DNA of 64,000 nucleotides from Poa pratensis. Taxonomy: Eukaryota > Streptophyta > Magnoliopsida > Poales > Poaceae. Shown here one piece after another: positions 21,140 to 31,545 of this stretch. How positions within the stretch are numbered: position 1 is the first letter of the stretch; each line of letters opens with the position of its first letter. The DNA is taken from assembly GCA_947311845.1 (NCBI GenBank), contig CAMZMU010000059.1, forward strand, positions 36,152,063 through 36,216,062. Reading direction: 5' to 3'. The translations under genes and the position numbers were made by a program. Under the pieces are notes generated by a model. It was not told the DNA's origin and ran no database searches. It saw nothing but the letters and a program-made list of their open reading frames with translations.

Positions 21140-22937
21140 ATTGTGCTCCAAGATGGTATCCGCCGCCCAATGGTTGGGTCTATGTTAATTCTGATGCAGC
21201 TATCTTCTCTGCCGCTTGTCAGGTGGAAGTAGGTGTCGTGATCATAAACCACATCGGGGATTCCGTTGTTGCTAGCTTGCAGCGAGTTAATTGATCAGGG
21301 TGGTTTAGGGGTTGAGGTGATTGAACTAAAAAATAAATGTTTACTCATTAAGTGGCTGTTTAAACTTTTAAATGAAGAAGGGGTTTGACAGGAGTTGCTG
21401 CAAAACAAGTATCTTCATAGTAAAACGTTAGCTCAGGTAGAGGCACAACCGTTTGATTCACCTTTTTGGAAATATCTAATGAGAATGAAAAATGATTTCT
21501 TCAGTAGAGGATCATTTTGAGTTGGTAACGGGGAAAATACAAGGTTTTGGGAAGACACTTGGGTAGGTAATACTCCGTTAAAAAACCAATATCCATTGCT
21601 CTATAACATTGTGCAACAGCAAAATGTATCGGTTCATGATGTGTTTCACAATGGTCCACCTTTAAACATAGCCTTTCGAAGGGTTTTAGTTGGGAACAAG
21701 TGGGACATGTGGTCTCATTTATGTGTTAGACTAATGGATATTACTCTCAATGATGTTCCGGATACCTTTACTTGGAAATTGACACAAAACGGGATATTTA
21801 CAGTTAAATCTATGTATGAGGACTTAATGAACGATCATACTAGATTCTTACAAACCTACTTATGGAAATTGAAGATTCCGCTGAAAATCAAGGTCTTTAT
21901 GTGGTTCCTTCATAAAAAAGTTGTGCTTACTAAGGATAATTTGGCAAAACGAAATTGGAAAGGAGATTCTCATTGTTCCTTTTGTGGGAATAGTGAAACA
22001 GTTGAACATTTATTTATTTCCTGCCCTTTTGCAAAACTGGTTTGGCGTGTTGTTTTCTATACCTACAATATTCATCCCCCACCAATATTACTAATATGTT
22101 TGGGAATTGGTTGAATGGGGTAGATAAAAAGACCAAAGATAGGATTCGTATTGACGTTTCAGCTATTTGTTTGTCTATTTGAAATTGTAGGAACAATCTT
22201 ATTTTTAACAAGAAAGAAACTTTTCATGTCTTACAGGTTATCCATACGGCGGTGCACTGGATCCAGCTATGGGCCTTCTTGCTTTCTTCGGACCAGCGAG
22301 ACCTTATGGTGGCTGGATGCACACGACTCCTGTTGGTGGCACAGGATTTTTTCTCCCGACATACGTGGCACCATATTAGTCGACTTTCGTAGTGCACTAC
22401 AAGCGTTGCTTCGTTACCCGGTTGAGACTTGTCTCAATCTTTTTGTGATCATTTGTGATTTAAGACTATACTTGACATAAGTTTGATAATAAATGGCTGC
22501 GTGCATCACTCGATGCAGAGGCCGGGACGCCCCCATTTCTAAAAAAAAAAAAAATTGACGTGGTCGCGACGCCAGAATTTGCTTAAGCACTGGCGGTGCG
22601 CCGCACTGTCTCTTTTGCTGGCGAGGAAGGTTACATCAAAATTTAGGTGGTCTCTGACAGTCTTTCAATGATTAAGCAGATCAATTCTACGATGATCGAT
22701 CGAATCAGTGTCGGAGTGGTGGTGCAAGACATTAAAACTCTGGCTGGAAGATTCGAAGAGATATCGTTTTCTTATGTCCGACATTCTTGCAATGAATCAG
22801 CACACATTCTAACCTACTTTGCAGCTTGCGGATCGGTTTACTTCTTCTATTTTTGGAAACTTTGCTCCGGATTGTATCCGACAGACTGTTTATAACGATT
22901 TGTCATAATCAATAAATGTTGTATTCTCTGGAAAAAA
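21140..22937 (+). mobile_element. LINE RNase H fragment, split by a second LINE
   Basis: The first part (21140-21294) reads as a plant LINE RNase H start: PPPNGWVYVNSDAAIFS and VEVGVVIINHIGDSVVASLQ. The domain resumes after 22553 (VVATPEF, ALAVRRTVSFAGEEGYIKI, VVSDSLSMIKQIN, SYVRHSCNESAHIL), then a 3' UTR and an A run at about 22931. The split falls just after QRVN. Internal stops show it is inactive. Confidence 0.78.
21295..22552 (+). mobile_element. LINE inserted within the RNase H of another LINE
   Basis: A short duplication AATTGA is seen at 21289-21294 and 22553-22558. The insert begins DQGGLGVEVIELKNKCL, contains FWEDTWVGNTPLKNQYP, the zf-RVT part (FTWKLTQNGIFTVKSMYEDL, CSFCGNSETVEHLFISCPF) and a long 3' UTR with ATGCAGAGGCCGGG, and ends in 14 A. 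The frame from 21596 to 22114 is open for 172 codons; stops occur either side. Confidence 0.85.
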
Positions 22938-23230
22938 ACTCCGACCATTTGCGCATTTCAGCCGTAGTAAGACGCCTGCCCCTGTGTGTGCTCTCGTTGG
23001 GTGCTTCTATATCTTTACTATTAAATGAGAGTTCGTAGGTACGTCGTCCTGTTTTCTGTCAGACCGTCGCGATTGCCATCGGTAACATGGACCGGCCCAA
23101 TAAGAAAACCACGCGCATGCCACGTACACTCGCAATCTTGGAGTCAAAACGCATCGCTGGCCCGAGCGCTACGCTCCCGCGCTGCCCCTCCGTCCTCCTG
23201 CCCCTGCTCTGGACCGCCGCCGCCCCTGCC

Positions 23231-23575
23231 ATGTCTACCGAGTCCCCGCCTTCTTCCGCCGCAGAGGCCATCGAGGGCAAGCCAACGGTCCTCGGCGCCG
23301 CGGGGCTTGCACTGCTCCGGGAGTTTGCCACAACGTCGACTGCTCCTACGACCTCTCGCACGCGATGCTCCGCGCCAAGATCTCGCTGCGCTCCCAGGTC
23401 GGACGCTACGTCTTCGAAGGCTCCGGAGAAAGGCTCGGCGTCCTTGGCAGCGCAGGGGCCGGGATCGACGACGTTGATTTTGCTAACTGGGTGTTCTACA
23501 AACACAACGCCAGGCCCGGGATCGACGACGTTGATCTTGCTAACTGGGTGTTCTACAAACACAACGCCAAGCCCG
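23231..23575 (+). pseudogene. Captured fragment of an unrecognised gene
   Basis: GC-rich sequence opens with MSTESPPSSAAEAIEGKPTV at 23231. After a frame change it reads LSHAMLRAKISLRSQVGRYV, FEGSGERLGVLGSAG and a 19-residue unit present twice. I do not recognise the family. It joins the kinase fragment within about 100 bp. Its codon content and GC content fit a grass gene more than a transposon gene. Confidence 0.45.
23461..23574 (+). repeat. 57 bp tandem duplication within the captured fragment
   Basis: Copies 23461-23517 and 23518-23574 differ at two bases. The unit is 19 codons (starting GIDDVD, ending FYKHNA plus RP or KP), so the frame is kept. Confidence 0.95.
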
Positions 23576-23670
23576 GATGGGTTCCCTGCGGTGTTACGTC
23601 GTCATCACCTTCCTCCGTCTGCGTTTCTCGCTCACGTTCTCCAACTTTCCCTGCCGGCGACCTGATCTGC

Positions 23671-24392
23671 ATGGCCTCCTCTCGCATCGAGTGCACCATC
23701 ATCGACGACCTCCGTGTGCTCGTCCACGAGTTTGCCACCATGGGCACCCTCCACGACGCTCTGCACGGTATGCATGCATGGGATCCAGCAAGCCGCCATT
23801 CTCAACCTTCTTGAGTTATACAACACTGAGACGCGGCCGCGCGCGTCGTGGATATGAACGGCATGCAGGGCCAAAGGAAGGCATCGCGGTGCCGGCGCGG
23901 GCGGAGGAGGATGCGAGGCCGGTGCTGGGCTGGTGGTCGCACGGGTGCAGATCGCGCTGGACGCGGCGAGGGGGCTGGAGTACCTGCACGATAAGGTGGC
24001 GCCGGCGGTGACGCACAAGGACGTGCGGTCCACCAAGGTGCTGCTCTTCGACGGCACGACGGCCATGATTGCGGACTACAACATGTTCAGCCAGACGGCT
24101 GACATGGCGCATTGGCGCGCCTCGCCTCAACCGTGCCGAGCACGCACGGGTCCTTTGGCTACGTCCGGCATCTGACATCCTTCTTACTCCAACTCTTACT
24201 TGTTCGAGTTTGCTTCGTTCTTGAGCTAATGCTGATTCGTATGGGCAATCTATGTTCAGGTATGCCATGACGGGGTCAGATGACCACCAAGAGCGACGTG
24301 TACAGCTTCGGCATCGTTCTTCTAGAGCTCATGACGGGCAGGAAGCCGCTGGACCGGACGTTGCCGCAGGGGCAGCAAAGCCTGATCAATTG
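23671..24392 (+). pseudogene. Captured PTI1-like serine/threonine kinase fragment
   Basis: PTI1-like cytosolic kinases act downstream of Pto-type and receptor-like kinases. Three exon-like blocks remain. Block one (to about 23767, then GTATGC) has LRVLVHEFATMGTLHDALHG. Block two has VQIALDAARGLEYLHDKVAP, THKDVRSTKVLLFDG and IADYNMFSQTADMA. Block three (from about 24261) has [20 protein letters not shown] and [11 protein letters not shown] before GTGAGC. The catalytic HRD is HKD and DFN is DYN. The N lobe with the ATP-binding lysine and the end of the C lobe are absent. Frame changes occur near 23935, 24110 and 24275. It is a dead fragment, but it could still be transcribed. Confidence 0.8.
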
Positions 24393-24573
24393 GGTGAGCA
24401 ACGTCATATTTTCCCTGTTCAATTTTAGACAAGTTGAGCATTTCTTGTTTGTTGATCACTATTCAGTCACCCCCTAAAGAAATGCTTTAGACGAACAGTG
24501 AGGTCAGCTTCAGCTAGATAGGTGTATTTTTCTACCAATATTGCTAAAATGCTTTGACAGGTTCAGATGAGAT

Positions 24574-24597
24574 TTTTTTTTGATACAAGGGCCCCCC

Positions 24598-24630
<33 letters not shown>

Positions 24631-24666
24631 ACACAACTTCATTAACAAAGCATCAGGGCTACAAGG
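24574..24666 (-). mobile_element. Tiny LINE/SINE tail insert with a 32-base C run
   Basis: AGGTTCAGATGAGAT occurs at 24559-24573 and 24667-24681. Between them the plus strand has a T run, ACAAGGG, C runs (six C, then T, then 32 C at 24599-24630) and CTTCATTAACAAAGC. Read on the - strand this is a severely truncated retroelement 3' end with poly(A). The long C run may be of uncertain length in the assembly. Confidence 0.75.
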
Positions 24667-24681
24667 AGGTTCAGATGAGAT

Positions 24682-25592
24682 GCAACAGTGATTCTTGCTA
24701 TTCGTTCTGAGCTACGTGAGCGCTGCAGGGAAGGTGCTGGTGCCTAGCAGTGGGAGTAAACAGTTGAATCAAACACGACAGGTGGGGCTGAAGACGTACT
24801 CAAATCTTCAGAATCACAGTATCGGAACTCTAGAGCAGCATATGAGCACCTCTGTTATGTTTCCTTTTTACTATTTTTTTGTTTCTTGATTTTTATTGCA
24901 TCATCCTGATAAATGTTTGGTGATGCATTAGCTGTTCAAATAGCAGAATTCATGTGTACAATGTTCAAATTCTATGTTTTTTCTAATTGCAAGGAAGCCA
25001 AATGATGTGATGACTTTGAGATTCATGAACCAACCTTGTGACAGTTTTCGAGCATCATCAGTTCCCTGTCCCAAGGTTGGCTAGATACCTTTTCTGCTTC
25101 ATGCGTTTCTTACTTTGTGAATCATTCATATTTTTCTCAAGAGTTTTTTTCTTCTATTGTAATTGCTGCAATCAGAATTTGTTAAAACTGCTGGAAGTTA
25201 GCCTGAAGTGTGTACAACAAGCTCTATGTTGATGGAGAAACATAATATTTTGATATTGGTGGAGAAGAGCACACTACCCATGACGTGAACACTAGGTAGA
25301 AGATACATTATTGTTCTATCCCTCCTATCCCTCTGGGGAAAACAAGCTCGAAGAGGCAAAAAGAATTGTTAGCACATAATATTGTCAGAAATATAGATGA
25401 GTGGAATATAGGGTGTGACATTTAGGGTAGCGTACAGAGTTGAACGGACTTGCTCTAAAGCTTCAAGCAAGAAAAGGAGGTGAGCGACGGGGAAGAGAGT
25501 GACTTGATAAACATGTATTTTACCATGTGCCGATTTGATGTTAGACAGAAAAACTACTTCAAAAATGTTATTCTTGTATTTCACGCAACTAG
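24682..25592. other. 3' part of the Helitron without a recognised gene
   Basis: AT-rich sequence with short open frames but no known motif. It ends in the Helitron hairpin. Confidence 0.4.
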
Positions 25593-25620
25593 CCGTAGCA
25601 ACGCACGGACATTCAGCTAG

Positions 25621-26640
25621 TGTTGCTTTATACGACAGGAGTCGAATGCGCCGCCTGAAAGGGAACGCGAGAAATGCCAACCTATTTCGCTGAGAAAGCT
25701 CGAGCTGCAATGGCATGGCTGAGCGGACAATAAAAAAATGAGTTGGCTGTAGCTAACTAGTTATGTAGCCTGAATTATTTTTGGAACCTTCAACATTTTT
25801 TTGATTTATATACTATAAATGTTTATTTGTGGAGAATGAACATTTTTTCGTATGTAGAAAAAATTCAAACCACCTGAATAACTTTGAAACGTGGAATGAT
25901 TTTGTAATCCTTTATTTTTCACCTTGTGAACATTTTTTGAATTCGTTAACAAATATCCATGAACAATTTAATTAAGCCTCGTGAACATTTTATCGAATTC
26001 ATTAACCCATTTTTTGAATCAATGAACTATTTAACTAAACCTCGTGAACAAAATTTTCAAAACCTTTGACCCATTTTTGGAATCCATGAACAATTTAATT
26101 GTCTTGGTGATTTTCTTTTAACCCGTGAATAATTTTTTGAACCTTGTAAACATTTGAATGTACTTTATAAATAATTTTTCAAACTATGTCAACAATTCTT
26201 GAGTATGAAAGAACATATTTTTGAAATCGTGAATAGAGTTTTTTAACCTCGTGCACATTTTTTCAAATTAGTTAATGTATTTTTGAAATCCTATGAAAAT
26301 TTTAAACCCCATGAATATTGTTTTGGACAAATTGAAAAAAAATTAATACGGAATAAAAAATCAAATGAAATGAGATAAAAATGAACAAAATAATAATGAA
26401 AAGCAGAAAAGAAAATTAATAAAATAAAATAAAGAAAAAACCAACAGGAAATAGAAGCCAAGAAAAAGCTGTCGAAACAGCGTATCAAACGTTCGACTCG
26501 AACTGTTGCCGCTAAATGGGCCCGGCCCAAGAAGGATTCGATATATAGGAATCGCGGCTCTTTTTTTTTAGGTTTAAGACGGTCGTATCCGCCATCCGAT
26601 TAGATAGAATAGAGTATTATGTACAGAATTTCGAGCTAGG
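25621..26640. repeat. AT-rich degenerate repeat field
   Basis: Between about 25780 and 26300 the word GTGAACATTTTTTGAA and close variants return every 30-60 bases. The field ends in an A-rich run and a GC-rich border (GGGCCCGGCCCAAGAAGG near 26518). Similar AT-rich fields lie inside large grass DNA elements, but I cannot define ends here. Confidence 0.45.
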
Positions 26641-26659
26641 GAAAAATCACTTTACATGC

Positions 26660-28990
26660 AAATCAACAAAAACTAGTCTCCAGGATCTTGCGTGTGGGCG
26701 AAAGCCCGCATCGCCAACTCCTCCCGCACCAAAGACGCCACCTCCAAAGGCGAGATTGCCACATTGCAGAAGGTCCTTTGGTTCCTCTCCTTCCTTGTCC
26801 GCCACATCGAGTGGATGATGGTTTCGCCAGTCGCTCTCCTAGCCTCGTGTGAAAAGCCCACAAGTGCTTGCCATGTCAACAGACAACCTCGATCAACAAC
26901 GCACATATATATCTCCCTTCCTCGCAATAGCGCGACACACCATCTCGGTCATGCAACCCTGAGCCCCACAGACACAAAAGGCACCTCCTCTCAACAATTG
27001 CAAGGAGGAGTTTCCAAGCATCAGAAGCTTCATCATCTAGGCCTCCCCAGGCGGCATCTGCCGCTCCATCCTGGTCCCTGACGTCGTCTTCTTCTTCTTA
27101 GTCTTCTTCACGGCGAGGACGAGGTCGTCGATGGCCGCCATCACCTGGTCCGAGAAGGGTCCATCTAACAGTGCCATGAAGTCCTCTCGCCGGCGCCCCG
27201 AGGGGTAGGCCTCCTTGGTCAGTGAGCCGAGACGGCGCACCACGGCTTCTTTGGCCAGCTGCGTGATGTTGGGGCCTTTCGGGTGCAGCTTGGCGAGTCT
27301 CTCGCTCCTCCACACAGATGGCGCCTCCACCTCCATCTCGTGGACCAACGGCGTGGCCGGCGTGCCCAATACGGTGGCCGCAAGTGGCACCGTGATCCGG
27401 GCTAAGAAGCCCGACAAGGGGCACGAAGATGCACCGACCTCCATGTCCTGTTGTCCAGGGCCAGCCTGCTCTGGCCTGACGATGTCCTTCTCGAACTGCT
27501 GCCTGTCCTCCTTCTCAACAGCAATCTCACCCTGAGCAGACGCTCCAGGCTCGGCCATGCGCTTCTCTTCATTCTCCACCTCCTCGTACAGCAGCACCAC
27601 CTCGCAGGACGCATCGCCTGGCGAGACGATAGAAGGCGGCTCGTCGCTCACAACCGGAAGCGGGGAGCACCCCGAGGCCGGACACGAGTCCCACGCCGAA
27701 ATCTCGCCGATCAGACCTTGCCACACCAACATTTTCTCAGACTCCATCGTGGATATCTTGCCAGACACCTCCTGCTCCCTCGCCTCGTGGTCGCCGTCCT
27801 CCCCTTGCAAAAGCAAGGGCATCCGGCCGTCCCTCACGTTCTCCTCCGAGAGAGCACTATCCACACCCTCCTTGTAGCCCCGCCTATAGGCCAACATCTC
27901 CTCCTTTGCCTCGGAGCAGCACAGGTCCAGCTCCAAGCCGCCCGCAAGCTCCGCCGGTGCCATGAGCACGTCGCGGAAGGAGCGGAGAGGAGAGGTCGAG
28001 GTGGCAGTCCTACGGGGCGGCTTGGCAGGTGGAGGCGAAGCTAGAGGTTCACTGGAGCCGCCAGCGAGGTGGCCAGGCTTGTGGCACTTCCAGCACACCT
28101 TGGGCTCACGGCAGACAATGGCGAAGTGACGGTGGCTAAGATAGCGAAAGCAGCGACCCCGCAGCTTCACAATGCGGAGAGTGAGTCTGGCTCCATCCAC
28201 TGCCGCGGCCCAGCTGCCACGGGCTTCATCTGCGGCCCGTCGCCACCAATGCGGAGGGTGGACGGGCGTCCATCCGTCATGTCGCCGAGGCGCGTCGGTC
28301 GCAGCCAAGGAGCCGCCATCCTTGCCTCGGCCCGCACCTCTTCTGCGCCTTGAGGAAGGAGGTGAGCTGCTCCTTCGCTCGCCATGAAGAGGCCTGGAGC
28401 CGCCGTCCTGTCTCTGCATCACAGACGAGGCCGGTCGGGAAGCCTGGAGGCGCCATGAAGATCCCGGCCCGGCCGGAACAAGCAAGCTCCCTCCGACGGC
28501 TCAAATCCGCGAGGAAACGCGCCGCGGCTGGCCCACCGGCGGCGACCCTGGAGGGGGCGGAGGCAGCAACTCTCCACGCGCCGCAGGATCCGCCAACAAA
28601 GCGCGGCGGAACCGAGGTCGGTACCGCGGCGGCGTGCCCAACGAAGGAGGGGAGCGGTGCGAGCCAGCTCTCCCAGCGGCACGGCCACCCCGATGCGCCC
28701 GCGCCGCCCAAGGACGCGGAATCTAGCGAGGCCGGCGGATCTGGCATGGCGGGCTGCAACTCAGGCACAACCGAGACCTCCTCTCCATCCTCCTCCGCAT
28801 CAGCCCAAAGGAAGGGGCAAGGCGAGGGGGAGAGGGTTGGCGGTGCGGATCTGCGGCCGGGGCGGTGGGTGGAGTGGGTGGAAGCGGTGGCCGGAGTGGC
28901 CGCCGCCAGCATCGCCCCGAGGGGGTCGGGAGCGAGCATCAGGTCATCAGTATTGTTCCATTTACAGCTTGTCACACTCAGTTCCCAGCA
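26660..28990 (-). mobile_element. LINE deletion derivative: ORF1 joined to the 3' end of ORF2
   Basis: The - strand frame 28485-27037 is open for 482 codons and encodes an ORF1 (RNA-binding) protein: a zinc knuckle (CWKCHKPGHLA) about one quarter in, then an acidic middle and a basic end (VKKTKKKKTTSG). An upstream frame (to about 28930, MLAPDPLGAMLAAATPA) seems to be the N-terminal part, cut by one frame change. Right after ORF1 comes a piece of ORF2 C-terminus (IIHSMWRTRKERNQRTF, LVREELAMRAF, stop near 26675). The endonuclease and RT are missing, so an internal deletion is likely. The first knuckle has Tyr for its second Cys (CFRY). No target duplication was found. Confidence 0.72.
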
Positions 28991-29379
28991 TGTCATCACC
29001 TCAAGCATGGACTAGGACGTTGTCGTGGCGGCGGTCGAAGACGGCGTGCTCCGGCGGTACTCCACATTCGACGCCATGTCGACAATTAGTACTGGTCCAG
29101 GATCGACGGGCACAACATCAACGTCCATGAGGCGGGCATCACCACAATTCACGCCAGCAACGACTACCAGCGGCTCTCGTTGTTAGCGTTGAGTATCGGC
29201 CGTCTTTTATCTTGTACTCCGTAGATGCTTGTTGTTTGGTTACTACGTATTTCATTTATCTCGTCAGGTTATCTTGGCTCTGTTATAAAGTACGGACAAC
29301 TGGTCAGGGTTATAATATGGGAGAAGATCAGGATTATTTTTCCACTATATATGTTGCTATCAATTTCTAACATGATTCG
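28991..29379. other. Unassigned stretch with a short coding-like piece
   Basis: Bases 29010-29200 read as YWSRIDGHNINVHEAGI and IHASNDYQRLSLL in one frame, GC-rich and gene-like, but I cannot name a family. The rest is AT-rich. Confidence 0.3.
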
Positions 29380-29589
29380 TTTTTTGTCTGTTGGCTACTT
29401 GTTCAAAAGCGAATCCTTACTGCTGATAAATTATTTATTCGAGGTGTTCCTTGCAGCAGCTTGTGTGCCCTTTGTGTCAAGGAGGACGAGGACGCTTATC
29501 ACCTGTTCATCAAGTGCGGTTTCGCAAGGCAGCTGTGACGCATGGTTGCATCCTGGGCTGGTTTCCTGTCCAAATTGGTCCATGCTGCC

Positions 29590-29996
29590 TTATGGCTTAC
29601 AACAGTTCATGCCCGATCATACCTCTATCTGCACACTGTGGTGGCCAAAGATCAGCAGCGCAACCCCTAATTAAGCATAGGCGAAAGGAGGTCAATGCGC
29701 TGATTACTCTCACGGCCAGGTTCCTGTGGTTGGAGGCTTGGAGCAGAACAGCCGTGTCTTCGACAAAATTGCGATATTGGCTCACGAGGTTTGCCGCAAG
29801 ATTAGGACTGAGTTTGAGCAGTGGAGGCGTGCGAAGTTATGTGGATCAACGGGATCAGTCCCTTAGTCTGTTTTAGGCGTGAGTGTGGAGTTCAGAGCGG
29901 GTTCGCTTGTGACCTGCTCTGTTTGTAATGCAAACCTCTCCTTTCTACCTTAATATAGAAGACACGCATGACTTATGCGTGTTCTGGAAAAAAAAT
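29590..29996 (+). mobile_element. Truncated LINE inside a LINE, with 11-bp target duplication
   Basis: TCCATGCTGCC is at 29579-29589 and 29997-30007. The insert holds a LINE C-terminal part (FDKIAILAHEVCRKIRTEFE, QWRRAKLCGSTGSVP, stop near 29876), a 3' UTR and a run of A at about 29988. Confidence 0.85.
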
Positions 29997-30217
29997 TCCA
30001 TGCTGCCCAATGATCTCCCCAGCTTTGAGTCCTTTTCGACTTGGCAGAACCGTAGAACCAATCTAGGCTCAATGTGACAAGGCGCACCAAAAGAATTCGA
30101 CGGCGTTATTGCTTATTCGGCTTCGGGGATTTGCAGAGAAAGAAACAACCGGATCTTTGAAGAAAACTACTCTGATGTCCACTTTGTTTCAATCAGCGTT
30201 AAGCAGGGAGTTGAAAC

Positions 30218-31363
30218 CAGTGGCGGCGCCAGTAGGGGGTCGAGCCTGGTCGGCCGACCCCCCTCGATTTTGGGCAGAAAAAAATTAGATACTACGTGGC
30301 ACAGGAAAAGTCATACGAGTACTCGACCACGACGCAGGATATTTCTTCCCAGGCGCTTCTCTCCATCCTCTGCCTCTCCACGCCGCCGCCGCCCTCCTCT
30401 CCATCCTCTGCCTCTCCACGCCGTCGCCGCTATCCTCTCCATCCCCGGCCCGTATCCTACCCACGCCGGCGCCGCTCTGCCTCTCCAAGCTCGTCCGGCC
30501 GCCGCCAAGCTCGTCCGGCCGCCGCCAAGCTCGTCCGGCTGACGACGACAAGATCGACGGCGCCGACGCCCTGGGGTACGTACGTTCTCTGGACATCGGG
30601 AAGGAGCATGTTAATTTGGTCGATGAACAATTAGAAAAGTTGATATACAGTGGTCAGCTTGATCAGAAGGGGCTGGACAGGTAGTTCTTATGTTTTAACT
30701 ATGTTCAGTTTTTGCACACTCCTGTTTATATATGGTGCATTCGGTTCAGTTGCTGCATCAAACTGTGGATTGCAGTTTAACTTGATCATTACACTGACCG
30801 TGCCTAAATAAAATAATATAAGATCAGAATTATGAGAAGCTACTGACTGAAATGTATAAACTTCGCCAGGTTAGCAGTGATCTCAATGGCCGGGCTGGTT
30901 GCTGAAGGTCTGGAGTACGACAAGGTTGTCGGTCAATCAGCCGATCTCTTCTCCCTTCAGGTGATATACTACGTTTTCAGCTCATTTTAGGTTCTGTACT
31001 TCACTGTCTCATTCTAAAATCTCCTGAAGAAAGCACCTGAACAAACCTTTCTGTCTGTCTGTCGGTCTGTAGAGATTCCTGAACAGGACTAAGCCGCCGC
31101 TAAGAAAAGAGTAGCAACAGAACCTTACCAGATGGGCAGTGAGTGTTAACCATCATCTCATCCTGAATTATCTTGTGTGAAAGCTTTCGATACAATGACC
31201 GTAGTGGTTGTATCATGAAATATGAAATTGAATCTGTTTGAACTTATTTACATTGTTCTTTCCGTACAATTGTGGATTACATGTGTTGTCAAAAAAAAAA
31301 TTTGCCGGTGGCACACCTTTTACTATTCGCCCCCCCTCATCTCAATTCCTGGCTCCGCCACTG
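30218..31363. mobile_element. hAT-type element, 1146 bp, 8-bp target duplication, with host exons
   Basis: The ends are CAGTGGCGGCGCCAG and CTGGCTCCGCCACTG (inverted), and the eight-base duplication GTTGAAAC stands at 30210-30217 and 31364-31371. An eight-base duplication and CAGTG ends fit hAT. No transposase is coded. The interior has exon-like parts of a host gene (30538-31138) split by GT-AG introns. A Pro/Ser-rich, repeated part (30380-30535) precedes them. Confidence 0.85.
30538..31138 (+). pseudogene. Host gene fragment captured by the hAT element, three exons
   Basis: Exon A (30538-30680) reads GYVRSLDIGKEHVNLVDEQL and EKLIYSGQLDQKGLDR. Exon B (30870-30960) reads LAVISMAGLVAEGLEYDKVV and GQSADLFSLQ. 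Exon C (31073-31138) reads RFLNRTKPPL, then an in-frame TAG (31112-31114) and QQNLTRWA. Introns have GT-AG ends and phases agree (AG|G between A and B, phase 0 between B and C). The style recalls plastid-type 'stress regulated / Zn protease-like' plant proteins, but that is a weak guess. The in-frame stop and absent ends mean no full product. Confidence 0.65.
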
Positions 31364-31545
31364 GTTGAAACTAGAAGATGTCTTATGCTAGTATGGTCCA
31401 TGATGATGGTGGCCGATTTTACATTTCTTTCTAGCTGTTCGGCCGCCAAAGGCATGCATGCAAATCCTTTTGTTGATGGTTATGTCACATTCTTTTTCTT
31501 GTAACAGAGTGGCAGTGCTCTTGCCAGTTTTGGAAGAAAAAATCT

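Larger units (their letters stand above)
23012..25620 (+). mobile_element. Helitron, 2.6 kb, carrying gene fragments
   Basis: The 5' end TCTTTACTATTAAATGAGAG begins right after an A (23011). The 3' end has the hairpin CCGTAGCAACGCACGG (25593-25608), then 8 bases and CTAG (25617-25620), followed by a T (25621). The TC start, CTRR end, subterminal hairpin and A/T insertion site with no duplication are the Helitron hallmarks. No Rep-helicase is present, so it is non-autonomous. It holds an unknown gene piece (23231-23575), a PTI1-like kinase fragment (23671-24392) and a small LINE-tail insert (24574-24666). The captured pieces lie in the same sense as the Helitron. Confidence 0.85.
29380..31545 (+). 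mobile_element. LINE ORF2 3' region, interrupted by another LINE and a hAT element
   Basis: Pieces of one LINE are RILTADKLFIRGVP, CALCVKEDEDAYHLFIKCGF (about 29420-29530) and, after the first insert, VIAYSASGICRERNNRIFEE (30100-30160). After the second insert RRCLMLVWSMMMVADFTFL and a 3' UTR follow to about 31545. Taking out 29590-29996 and 30218-31363 leaves a continuous LINE end. Stops show it is dead. Confidence 0.7.

Noticed and set aside
27215..28044. Plus-strand frames opposite LINE ORF1
   Set aside because: Shadows of the - strand ORF1, which has a zinc knuckle and basic tail.
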